A stretch of 64,000 nucleotides of DNA from Verrucomicrobiota bacterium (GTDB taxonomy: Bacteria > Verrucomicrobiota > Verrucomicrobiia > JABWAM01), in assembly GCA_023269615.1 (NCBI GenBank), contig JAHFSY010000006.1, forward strand, positions 75,033-139,032, in the 5' to 3' direction. Made by a program: the position numbers and the translations under genes. This document shows, piece by piece, positions 1-10,256 of this stretch. The notes beneath the pieces are model-generated. The model saw only the letters and a list, made by a program, of their open reading frames with translations, was not told where the DNA came from and ran no database searches. Positions within the stretch are counted from its first letter, which is position 1. Each line of letters starts with the position of its first letter.

Positions 1-1
1 C

Positions 2-55
2 CTGGCCGTTCAGCACACCGCGGTGGATGATCTGGGAGCCAAAACTCCCTCATGA
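2..55 (+). CDS. C-terminal end of an unidentified upstream gene (partial)
   Basis: The frame starting at base 2 is open and ends at TGA 53-55 after 17 codons (ending ...LGAKTPS). That stop overlaps the ATG of the next gene in an ATGA, a typical translational-coupling arrangement. The stretch is too short to identify. The overlap suggests co-transcription with the YetA-like gene that follows, so it may belong to the same carbohydrate locus. It could also be a chance open frame. Confidence 0.45.
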   Translation: MAVQHTAVDDLGAKTPS

Positions 56-2430
56 TTTTGAAGACCAGGGTCATTCCTATTTCCGTAACGGCGTCACCCG
101 CTGATTCGTTGAAGCATTCCTACGCGCGGGTTTCCATTCCCCTCAAGCGGGGCGTGGCGCGCGGGATTCCCCGCGTGGCCATGAAGGATGCAAAAGGGGC
201 GGCGGTGCCGGTCCAGTCGGAACTTTTAACCCGGTGGGCGGATGGCTCGGCGCGCGTGCTGCATCTCACCTTTCCCTCGCGGGGAGGCATTTGCGAGGCG
301 ACGGTGGGAGGTTCCTCACGTGCGGTCCCGGTAAAAGAAGCGATCCGCATTGTTCGCAAGGGAGAGAAGAGTGTTCATGTTTCCACGGGACGGCTGGATG
401 CCACGCTGGGTGGGCCCGGCCTCGTGCAGTCCATCCGCCTGGGTGGGCGGGAAATGATCGGGGAGCGTGGGATTGAGTTTCGCGTCACCGATGGAGCGCA
501 GCGTGCGTTTGTGGCGACGGCGGATCGTGGGGTGAAGGCGGAGGTTGAAACCGACGGGCCCTTGCGCGCGGTGGTGACGTTGAAGGGCGGATGTTTGCTG
601 GAGAAGGAGCGATTCATTGATTTTCGATTGCGCTTTGAATTTCTTGCCGGCGTGGAGGGATTCTCGCTTGCATGCACGTTTTTCAATCTCCAGCGCGGGA
701 AGGATTTTCACGATGTGTGCTCGATGGAACTGGAGCTGCGCCTGGCTGGGGCGTGCGATGCGCGGCACACGGTGTACCAGCAGAGTCACGGGCTTTTTTC
801 GATGCTTGGACGGATGGTCACCACGCCGCAGCCGCTGGATATTGCGGTGGATGACGTGAAGTCGTCCACCCACGTGCGGAACTATCCCGCGCTTGGTGAT
901 CCGGTGGATTATCCGTTTTACCTGAATCCGCCCTGCGACAAGATTGACAGCTGGGCGGTGGTGTCGGATGGCCGCCGGGCGATGCAGGTGGAGATGGATG
1001 ATTTTCACCTTCTGCGCCCGAAGTCCCTTGTGCTCGAGGGCGACACGGCGCGGTTCGGAATCTGGCCCGGGTGGGCGGGGGTGCTCGCGCTCCAGCAGGG
1101 GCGCAGCCGGCAGGTCACGGTTCGCGTGGCGTTTTCGGACAAGGGCCCGCCCGCAAGCCAGGAGGTGGCGATCGCCGCCACGGAGCAACTTCGGAATGTA
1201 TGGCGCGCGCAAATTCCGCAGGAGGTTTATGGGGAGGCGGATTTTTTCGACCAGGGACGCGTGTTGCCGTACCGCCCGGACCTTTACCCGCGTTTCGAGC
1301 AATGGCTGGGCATCATGTCGTACGGCTTGAACAGCGTGGCCACTTTCTTCGACCTTGGCGACACGCCGGACAGCGGTTACCAGTCCACGTACATCCCGGT
1401 GGGCAACCGCATCCGTCGGGTGCGCGGCGAGGATGGCGGACGGCGTTATTTTTCAACCGGGATGCATCATCCGGCGACGAAGCACAATTGCCTCGATGAT
1501 TTCGAGGTGGTGTGGGTGAACAACGAGTACGACGTGATCTACGCCATCGGCACGGAATATTTGCGCACGGGCAACATGTCGCTTTTTGAAAAGCTCTGCT
1601 GGTGGTCGCGCCACACGATCGACGTGGATTTCCTGCATTACTCCGACCATCGCTGGCTGAACCGGGCGCAGCCCGCGCACAGCGAGCGCCACACGAGCAC
1701 GGGCGCCTACCCGTCGCATTTTTGGACGCAGGGACTGGCGCAGTATTACATGCTGACGGGCGATCCGGACGCGCTGGAAGTCATCATCGCGCTGGCGGAC
1801 AAGACCATTGAAAACCTGGAGGATCCGATCATGGGGGAGATCTGCAGCGGGCTGAACCGCGAGATCGGGTGGGGGATACTCACGATGATTTGCGCCTATG
1901 AAGCCAGTGGGTTGAAACGGTTTGACGATTATGCGAGGGAGTTGCTCGATCGTGAAATCAAATGCGGCATTCCCGACGACATCCCGTCATTCAACTTCGC
2001 GCTCGCATCCATCATGCTGGGTGCGAGGCAGTACCTGGAGGTTCATCGGGGTGAGAAGAAAGCCGCGCCGGTGCGGCGGTGGGTTCTGGCGTTTGTGGAC
2101 AGGGCGATTCAAAGCTCACGCCGTCCTTCGACCAACTGGACGCAACGGGATGTCATGTGGGCACCCGGCCACATGGGGATGCCGCGCAGTGGAATTTTCG
2201 GGGCATATTCCCTTTCGCTCGATCCCATCGCCTACGCTTATGAAATCACCGGCGACCGCAGATACATCGAGGCCGGGATGCGATCCGTGGAGGCCTTCCT
2301 CGACACCGAATCCTTTCGCACGCCCATCCACGAGGGGAAACCCTACGCCATGGTGTATCGCACATTCATCAATTTCCTGAAGCCGGCCGCCGACATGGGG
2401 CTGCTGGCGGAGCACGGTTACAAGCACTGA
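52..2430 (+). CDS. YetA/PcRGLX-like protein, putative exo-acting polysaccharide lyase or hydrolase
   Basis: A 792-residue protein. The N-terminal 100 residues are beta-rich and contain the combination PVQSELLTRWADGSARVL, which resembles the RIFT-barrel start of the YetA/PcRGLX (exo-rhamnogalacturonan lyase-like) family, where P-Q, then W-DGS-RW, is usual. A middle beta domain (about 100-400) is followed by a helical, Trp/Tyr/His-rich region (about 420-790) compatible with an alpha/alpha toroid. No signal peptide is obvious, so it is probably cytoplasmic. The family link is from memory of the motif; substrate and activity are inference. It starts at the ATG overlapping the upstream stop, suggesting an operon entering from outside the window. 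Confidence 0.6.
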   Translation: MILKTRVIPISVTASPADSLKHSYARVSIPLKRGVARGIPRVAMKDAKGAAVPVQSELLTRWADGSARVLHLTFPSRGGICEATVGGSSRAVPVKEAIRIVRKGEKSVHVSTGRLDATLGGPGLVQSIRLGGREMIGERGIEFRVTDGAQRAFVATADRGVKAEVETDGPLRAVVTLKGGCLLEKERFIDFRLRFEFLAGVEGFSLACTFFNLQRGKDFHDVCSMELELRLAGACDARHTVYQQSHGLFSMLGRMVTTPQPLDIAVDDVKSSTHVRNYPALGDPVDYPFYLNPPCDKIDSWAVVSDGRRAMQVEMDDFHLLRPKSLVLEGDTARFGIWPGWAGVLALQQGRSRQVTVRVAFSDKGPPASQEVAIAATEQLRNVWRAQIPQEVYGEADFFDQGRVLPYRPDLYPRFEQWLGIMSYGLNSVATFFDLGDTPDSGYQSTYIPVGNRIRRVRGEDGGRRYFSTGMHHPATKHNCLDDFEVVWVNNEYDVIYAIGTEYLRTGNMSLFEKLCWWSRHTIDVDFLHYSDHRWLNRAQPAHSERHTSTGAYPSHFWTQGLAQYYMLTGDPDALEVIIALADKTIENLEDPIMGEICSGLNREIGWGILTMICAYEASGLKRFDDYARELLDREIKCGIPDDIPSFNFALASIMLGARQYLEVHRGEKKAAPVRRWVLAFVDRAIQSSRRPSTNWTQRDVMWAPGHMGMPRSGIFGAYSLSLDPIAYAYEITGDRRYIEAGMRSVEAFLDTESFRTPIHEGKPYAMVYRTFINFLKPAADMGLLAEHGYKH

Positions 2431-2438
2431 TCCTGGAT

Positions 2439-2453
2439 GATCGAATTTCGATC
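2439..2453. terminator. Short palindrome between convergent genes
   Basis: GATCGAA-T-TTCGATC is a perfect 7-bp inverted repeat in the 28 bases between two convergent stop codons. It could act as a weak bidirectional terminator. There is no T-run on either side, so this is tentative. Confidence 0.25.
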
Positions 2454-2458
2454 CATGG

Positions 2459-3241
2459 TCAGAACATGAGGTCGGAGGCGTTGTCTGTTGTGATGATTTC
2501 GTACTGCTGGTCAAATTGTTCCTGGGGGGTCTGGACAGTTGATGCGGGGGTGGGCCTGCGCATCATCCTGCGGGTGATTGCCAGGTGGAGCACGTGGGCG
2601 TCAAAAAGTTTCTTCAAGCGAACCGGGAAGAAGGATGTCACGGCAATCTTTGGGCCGGCCTGGGGGAGTTTTTCAATGTCCTCATCCGTGAGATTGGGAG
2701 GTCCCATGAAGGAGACGATTGCTGCCGCCTTGGGATATTTTTCGAGGATGGAGAAGAACAGTTCGGAGGAGAATCCGTTGGGGTCGAGGGGGCGCCCCTG
2801 GGTCATGGAAACTTTTTCGGTGCCGAGCAACGTGATCTCCCCATGCTCGCCGATGTTTTTCAGGAAAGCCTTGATCTGGACGTCGCTCAGCGCCGACTGG
2901 TGCGGGGTGTCCATCACCACCAGGACGACGCCGCCCTTGTTCTCAATCATTCTTGCGGTCTCACGCCCCATCGCATTGCCAAGAGCAATCATCGGTGCCA
3001 TGTTCGGGCGGGGCGTCCTTTCGCACTCGGTGAAAAATATGGAGCTTAAGGAGCCAAAGATGACGAACGTGGCGACGATGCTGATGATCCGCCGTTTTTT
3101 CAATTTCTCCTCGTCCACCACCACTTCCACCTCATCGGCTGTCGGTTGATGTCCCGTGAGGCGGTTGTAGATTTTTGAAAAGACGGACATCAAGCCACCG
3201 ATGAGGGCGTCCACAACGGCTGTGATGCGTGTCAGGTCCAT
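2459..3241 (-). CDS. Membrane-anchored protein of unknown function
   Basis: A 260-residue protein using the ATG at 3241 (the frame extends further only by a TTG start). A basic cluster (KLKKRR) is followed by one hydrophobic segment at about residues 57-76, which suggests an N-in signal anchor with the bulk exported. The remaining region has alternating beta/alpha character and runs such as GGVVLVVMDTP and KAAAIVSFMGPP, reminiscent of a periplasmic-binding-type fold, but I recognise no family. It lies just downstream of eno on the same strand (63-bp gap) and converges with the YetA-like gene. Confidence 0.6.
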   Translation of the reverse strand: MDLTRITAVVDALIGGLMSVFSKIYNRLTGHQPTADEVEVVVDEEKLKKRRIISIVATFVIFGSLSSIFFTECERTPRPNMAPMIALGNAMGRETARMIENKGGVVLVVMDTPHQSALSDVQIKAFLKNIGEHGEITLLGTEKVSMTQGRPLDPNGFSSELFFSILEKYPKAAAIVSFMGPPNLTDEDIEKLPQAGPKIAVTSFFPVRLKKLFDAHVLHLAITRRMMRRPTPASTVQTPQEQFDQQYEIITTDNASDLMF

Positions 3242-3304
3242 GTACTGCGTGTACGAATTAGCTGAAGGAAGATTCTGAATCAAGCCACGAGATGCGGGGC
3301 GTGG

Positions 3305-6492
<3,188 letters not shown>

Positions 6493-6605
6493 GGGTGAAT
6501 GGGCATGATGCCCTCTGGAGCATGGAAAGCGCAAGCAAAACCATCGGGGACACACCCGCCGGGTGCGCGACAAAAAGTTGGTCTCCCCCACATCCCCGCG
6601 CCCGG

Positions 6606-6678
6606 TCGCGGCTAACAGCCGCTCCTGCAAACCTCGAATCACGGGGTCAGGGGCTGCAGGAGCCGCTGTCAGCGGCGA
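6606..6678. repeat. Inverted repeat of the AGGAGCCGCTGxCAGCGGCGA family, with adjacent hairpin
   Basis: Left arm 6606-6629 and right arm 6655-6678 are inverted copies (about 21 of 24 positions). The arm is the same unit seen at 17950-18011 and as the inner palindrome at 34998-35070. A second near-perfect hairpin, GCACGA-ACAAATT-TGTCGTGC, lies at 6696-6716. The pair fills the space between the ftsB-like gene and greA and could also act as a terminator, although no T-run follows. Confidence 0.7.
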
Positions 6679-6737
6679 TCCTCGGGAAGAAGGGCGCACG
6701 AACAAATTTGTCGTGCACCCACAGCCGCCCCGCCCGA

Positions 6738-7064
6738 CTATTTGTGGTCGGTGTCCTTCTCGAAATGGTAACGAGTTTCGCCGGGCTTGCCGTACCCGAG
6801 TATTTCGCGGATCGCGCGTTCCACGGCCTCGGGGTCGGTGCGCAGGGCGTTGATCTCATCGGAATACCTCTGGTGCAAAGCCTGCTGTTTCTTGAGCGCG
6901 GCGCGCTTGATTTCGATTTCCTTCTGGAGCGCGGCGGCCTGCTTCAGGACGGGAACGTACCAGAGCGCAAGTCCGCCCAGCACAGCCACGGCAACCAGTG
7001 AGAGCGCGACCTTGCGTATCGTTCCCCACACCCCGAAATCCACATAGAGGCGATTGTCAGCCAT
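6738..7064 (-). CDS. FtsB/DivIC-family septum formation initiator-like protein
   Basis: About 108 residues from ATG 7064 (an in-frame ATG at 7073 adds three). A single membrane segment (about residues 16-37, VALSLVAVAVLGGLALWYV) is followed by a heptad-like coiled coil and the ending DPEAVERAIREILGYGKPGE, close to the DPE-IE-x-AREELG--KPGE ending of FtsB/DivIC proteins. This family helps assemble the divisome with FtsL and FtsQ. In many bacteria ftsB lies near eno; here greA and eno follow on the same strand, which supports the call. Divergently transcribed from lgt. Confidence 0.82.
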   Translation of the reverse strand: MADNRLYVDFGVWGTIRKVALSLVAVAVLGGLALWYVPVLKQAAALQKEIEIKRAALKKQQALHQRYSDEINALRTDPEAVERAIREILGYGKPGETRYHFEKDTDHK

Positions 7065-7140
7065 GGGCAGCATGCTATTCCATCATGGCGTTGCATGCAA
7101 TTTCAGAATTTCTGCAACAAGTCGCACTGGAATTTGAGAA

Positions 7141-8004
7141 ATGTTTCATTTTGCAATCCTTCCCTGTAAGCTGGGGAGAGTGCATCCCATCCTGATCCAA
7201 CTTGGTCCGCTGACGCTGCGCACGTACGGGCTCCTGATCGCCATCGGATTCCTGGCCGCGTGCTGGCTCTTCCGAAAACGCGCGAACCGCCTGGGCATGG
7301 ACGATGCCGCGGCCACGAACCTCATGATCCTGCTCCTCCTGAGCGGCATCGCGGGTGCCCGCGTTTATTATGTGGCCTGGCATTGGAACGACATCTTTGC
7401 GAGGGATCCCATCGCCATCCTGAAAATTTATGAGGGCGGGATCGTCTTCTACGGCGGTTTTCTCGCGTCCTGTGCCGTGCTCTATGGGTGGTCTCGCTGG
7501 AAAGGCATCCCGTTCATCTCGCTGGCCGATGCAGCCGTCCCGTCCCTCGTGCTGGCACATGCCTTTGGACGGCTTGGGTGCTTCATGGGCGGATGCTGTT
7601 ACGGTAGCCCGTGCGATCATTTCTGGGCAGTCCGCCTGCATGCGCCGCCGGAAATTGCGGGCATGGCGATCCATCCCACCCAGCTCTACGAAGTTGCGGG
7701 CCTTCTCAACATCCTTGCCACCCTGCTCGTGATCGAAAGGATTTCACGCTATCCCGGCCAGGTCTTCTTCTCGTACTGCATCCTCTATTCCCTCATGCGC
7801 TTCATCGTGGAATTCTTCCGCGGCGACGTGCCGCACAACATGTGGGGCCATCTCACTCTCGCGCAAGTCGTCTGCATTGCACTCTTCATCTTCGCGTGGC
7901 TCGCTTCAGCCCGCCTCTCCTACCTCGCTGGAAAAGCCCGTGCAAAGCGCATCCGGGAGGAAATCCGAAAAATGAGCGCCTCCAACAATCCTAAGGCGGA
8001 TTGA
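7141..8004 (+). CDS. lgt: Prolipoprotein diacylglyceryl transferase
   Basis: A 287-residue polytopic inner-membrane enzyme that transfers diacylglycerol from phosphatidylglycerol to the lipobox cysteine of prolipoproteins. Visible family features are YEGGIVFYGGF, the AFGRLGCFMGGCCYG signature and HPTQLYE, plus about seven hydrophobic segments. The start is uncertain: ATG 7141 is given, but GTG 7180 would yield the more family-typical N-terminus VHPILIQLGPLTLRTYG. Followed after 25 bases by an rluD-like gene; lgt-rluD pairs are plausible operon neighbours. A likely client lipoprotein is encoded at 58315-58506. Confidence 0.93.
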   Translation: MFHFAILPCKLGRVHPILIQLGPLTLRTYGLLIAIGFLAACWLFRKRANRLGMDDAAATNLMILLLLSGIAGARVYYVAWHWNDIFARDPIAILKIYEGGIVFYGGFLASCAVLYGWSRWKGIPFISLADAAVPSLVLAHAFGRLGCFMGGCCYGSPCDHFWAVRLHAPPEIAGMAIHPTQLYEVAGLLNILATLLVIERISRYPGQVFFSYCILYSLMRFIVEFFRGDVPHNMWGHLTLAQVVCIALFIFAWLASARLSYLAGKARAKRIREEIRKMSASNNPKAD

Positions 8005-8029
8005 GGGAACGCCTTTCAAGCCATCCCCC

Positions 8030-8944
8030 ATGCCATCCGGCCGTCACCATCTCACCGCAAGTGAAGCCTGCGGGCGCCTTGACCTCTGGTTGCACGAGCA
8101 ATTTCCCGATTGCTCCCGCTCCATGCTGCAGCGGCTTGTCCGCGACGGGCGTGCAACGTTGGGCGGGCAATCCTGCGATTCCAAGTCGCTGGTTCGTGCG
8201 GGGGACGTCGTGGAAATCGAATTTCCCGCGCCGCAACCCGCGTCGCTGGAGCCCGAGGATTTTCCACTCAACATCCTCTTCGAGGACAAACATCTCCTCG
8301 TTCTCGACAAGCCGCCCGGTGTGGTGGTGCACCCCGGCGCGGGTCACGCGGAGCACACGCTCGTCCACGCGCTGCTGCATCATTGCCGGGGACAGCTCAG
8401 CGGCATTGGCGGAGAGGAACGCCCCGGCATCGTGCACCGGCTCGACAAGGACACCAGCGGCTGCCTCGTCGTGGCCAAGACGGACCCCGCGCACCGCGCG
8501 CTCGCCGAGTCGTTCCAAACCCGGACCGTTGAAAAATCCTATCTCGCCCTCGTCTGGGGCGAGCCTCGCATGCCGTCTGGAAAAATTGACAAGCCCGTCG
8601 GGCGCCATCGCGTCCATCGCCACAAGATGACCGTCACGGAGAAGGGGCGCTCCGCGCTCACGGAATGGAAGGTGATCGAGCGCCTTGGAACCATCAGCCT
8701 GCTCGAATGCCGCATCCATACGGGGCGGACACACCAGATCCGCGTCCATCTCGCGTCGCTCGGGCATCCCGTCGTGGGCGACACGTTGTACGGCCGCGCG
8801 CGGGACGCCGGGCCGCACCGCCTTGCCGGGCGGCAGATGCTTCACGCGTGGAAGCTGGCGTTTGACCACCCCATCTCCCAAAAGCGCATCGCCTGTGAAG
8901 CCCCGATCCCGGAAGACATGATGCGAACGCGGAAGGGGAAGTGA
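8030..8944 (+). CDS. RluA/RluD-family pseudouridine synthase
   Basis: A 304-residue protein with an N-terminal S4-like RNA-binding domain (about residues 8-65, with GRLDLWL and SRSMLQRLVRDG) and a pseudouridine synthase domain. The catalytic motif RPGIVHRLDKDTSG puts the conserved Asp at residue 139, and the second family motif GRTHQIRVHLASLGHPVVGD is intact. RluD-type enzymes modify helix 69 of 23S rRNA; RluC/RluA paralogs cannot be excluded. The TGA stop of lgt lies 25 bases upstream, so the two are probably co-transcribed. Confidence 0.9.
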   Translation: MPSGRHHLTASEACGRLDLWLHEQFPDCSRSMLQRLVRDGRATLGGQSCDSKSLVRAGDVVEIEFPAPQPASLEPEDFPLNILFEDKHLLVLDKPPGVVVHPGAGHAEHTLVHALLHHCRGQLSGIGGEERPGIVHRLDKDTSGCLVVAKTDPAHRALAESFQTRTVEKSYLALVWGEPRMPSGKIDKPVGRHRVHRHKMTVTEKGRSALTEWKVIERLGTISLLECRIHTGRTHQIRVHLASLGHPVVGDTLYGRARDAGPHRLAGRQMLHAWKLAFDHPISQKRIACEAPIPEDMMRTRKGK

Positions 8945-9129
8945 GGCTGCGCCTTAATAGGGGTTTGACAGATTCCATCGTTCATTCAATCTTTGTGATC
9001 TCAAAAACGTCTCAAGCGCTGGCACCCTGGGGAGGCACTGCGCGTCGAGAGCAGGGTTGATGTTGAAACCAGTGGAAATCATGGAAGAAAATAGAGAGCC
9101 AGCGGTTGCCCAGCCGCGCTTTGTTCAGC

Positions 9130-9696
9130 CTAATTCGGTTGGCGTGCATTGCGTTTGGCCCGGGCCTCCTGCTTAAGACTATCCATCATAGCCCAGTGTG
9201 AGGCCTCCGCAGCCTCAAGATCACTCGCTAACAAGACAGGGTCATGGAGGGTCCGCCAAGCAAACACGGCTTCGGACCCAAGGTTCGAGCTAATGCGACC
9301 GCACAACGGCCAGCTTTTTTTAGTGCCGTCGCCAATAATGAACCGCGTTGAACCAGTGAAGAACTTCCGCGGATCCACGCTGCCTACGACATCCAGATTG
9401 GGATTCGAACTTGCGTCATACCAGCCGAGACAGGTCACCCGACGTGATCTTGAATCCCCAGGAAACAAACTGATGCCCTGCTCATACTCAAGTATCGAAA
9501 ACGCAACGTCACGAAGATCATCGGCCACAAAGTCGTGGCGAAAAATGGTGGGCGTAATGGCAATCAGACACAAATGGCCGAACTCCGGGCAACGCTTGCG
9601 AAGCCATACGACTACCGCACATCCCCAATGGCCTTCGCGGGGATGAGTCTTAATCACATCACCCAACTGAAGTAAAGGCAGCTTGGGATTTCGCAT
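9130..9696 (-). CDS. Hypothetical protein, possibly Imm26-like
   Basis: 188 residues from ATG 9696 (the frame can start 18 codons earlier at 9750; no clear ribosome binding site separates them). The beginning, LQLGDVIKTHPREGHWGCAVVVW, resembles the GD-[VI]-x-x-x-P-L-G start of Imm26-type small proteins, but this is a weak memory-based match. Charged C-terminus, no membrane segment. It reads away from an integron-integrase fragment at 9865, the orientation expected of a gene cassette, yet I could not find an attC site. The 185 bases between this gene and rluD hold nothing recognisable. Confidence 0.5.
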   Translation of the reverse strand: MRNPKLPLLQLGDVIKTHPREGHWGCAVVVWLRKRCPEFGHLCLIAITPTIFRHDFVADDLRDVAFSILEYEQGISLFPGDSRSRRVTCLGWYDASSNPNLDVVGSVDPRKFFTGSTRFIIGDGTKKSWPLCGRISSNLGSEAVFAWRTLHDPVLLASDLEAAEASHWAMMDSLKQEARAKRNARQPN

Positions 9697-9864
9697 GGGA
9701 GAATTTGTGCGTCTGGCCGAGCATTGTATTGTTAGACCATATTGACGCAATTAAAGGCGACAAAATGATATATGGAATACGTTGATGTGTTCATATTGAT
9801 TGTTTTGCGTGTCTGTACACAAAGATATTGATCCGGCAAAGGCAACTTGGCATGGCTTTTGCTC

Positions 9865-10019
9865 ATGAAAACTGATGTTGGTTCGGAGCGGTCCAAATTG
9901 CTGGATGTGGTGCGGGGTGTCCTGCGATTGAAACATTATTCACTGCGAACGGAACAGACCGATGTTGCATGGATTAAAAGGTACATTATTTTTCACGGAA
10001 AGCAAGATTCGGGCTGCGG
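9865..10019 (+). pseudogene. N-terminal fragment of an integron-type tyrosine recombinase (IntI)
   Basis: From ATG 9865 the frame encodes a start followed by SKLLDVVRGVLRLKHYSL, then RTEQTDVAWIKRYIIFHGK. This matches the N-terminal core-binding domain of integron integrases, where HYSLRTEQxYVxWIKRFIxFHGKRHP is the hallmark. The similarity stops at about 10019, where the frame runs into repeat DNA; it stays open to 10074 with unrelated residues. The catalytic domain (R-H-R-Y) is absent from the window, so no active recombinase is made. The spacer 9697-9864 is AT-rich and probably held the divergent integrase and cassette promoters (a TTGACG at 9742-9747 is a candidate -35). Confidence 0.7.
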
Positions 10020-10028
10020 AGAGCAATC

Positions 10029-10221
10029 AGCGTTCAGCTATCAGGCGTCAGCTTTCGGAATCAGGAGCTGTTAGAGCGTGTCCGGAAATTCAGTATTCGA
10101 GGTAGGGACGGACCGCCGGGCCGTCCGCTACGCAGCGGCGCGCCCGGCGGTCGCGCCCTACCACGAGCAAGCAACTTACTTTCCGGACACGCTCTTAGCC
10201 AATAGCTGATGGCCGAACGCT
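10029..10221. repeat. Multiply nested palindromic element (MITE-like)
   Basis: Three concentric inverted repeats are visible. The outer arms are 10029-10044 and 10206-10221 (14 of 16). The middle arms begin GAGCGTGTCCGGAAA at 10074-10088 and end with its complement at 10180-10194, with a direct TTA on each side (10071-10073, 10195-10197). The inner arms GGTAGGGACGGACCG (10101-10115) and 10148-10162 match at 13 of 15. The centre is again GC-palindromic. The middle unit looks like a 121-bp MITE inserted into an older repeat. A shortened copy lies at 13561-13632, on the other side of the kinase gene. Confidence 0.8.
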
Positions 10222-10256
10222 ATCTTAGCGCCCGGCGGGGCAGTCCGGTTGTAATC

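Noticed and set aside
2466..3149. A 227-codon plus-strand frame after the YetA-like gene
   Set aside because: Antisense to the membrane-anchored protein gene, which has a clear anchor and coding character.
9060..9176. A 38-codon plus-strand frame upstream of the hypothetical gene
   Set aside because: No recognisable similarity, and it overlaps the end of the minus-strand gene.
9395..9425. GGGATTCGAAC, which resembles the T-loop of a tRNA on the minus strand
   Set aside because: No T-stem, anticodon arm or acceptor can be formed around it.
9661..9737. ACCCAAC ... GTTAGAC pair that looks like the ends of an attC site
   Set aside because: The spacing is possible but the inner arms do not pair, and the left core lies in the coding frame of the hypothetical gene.
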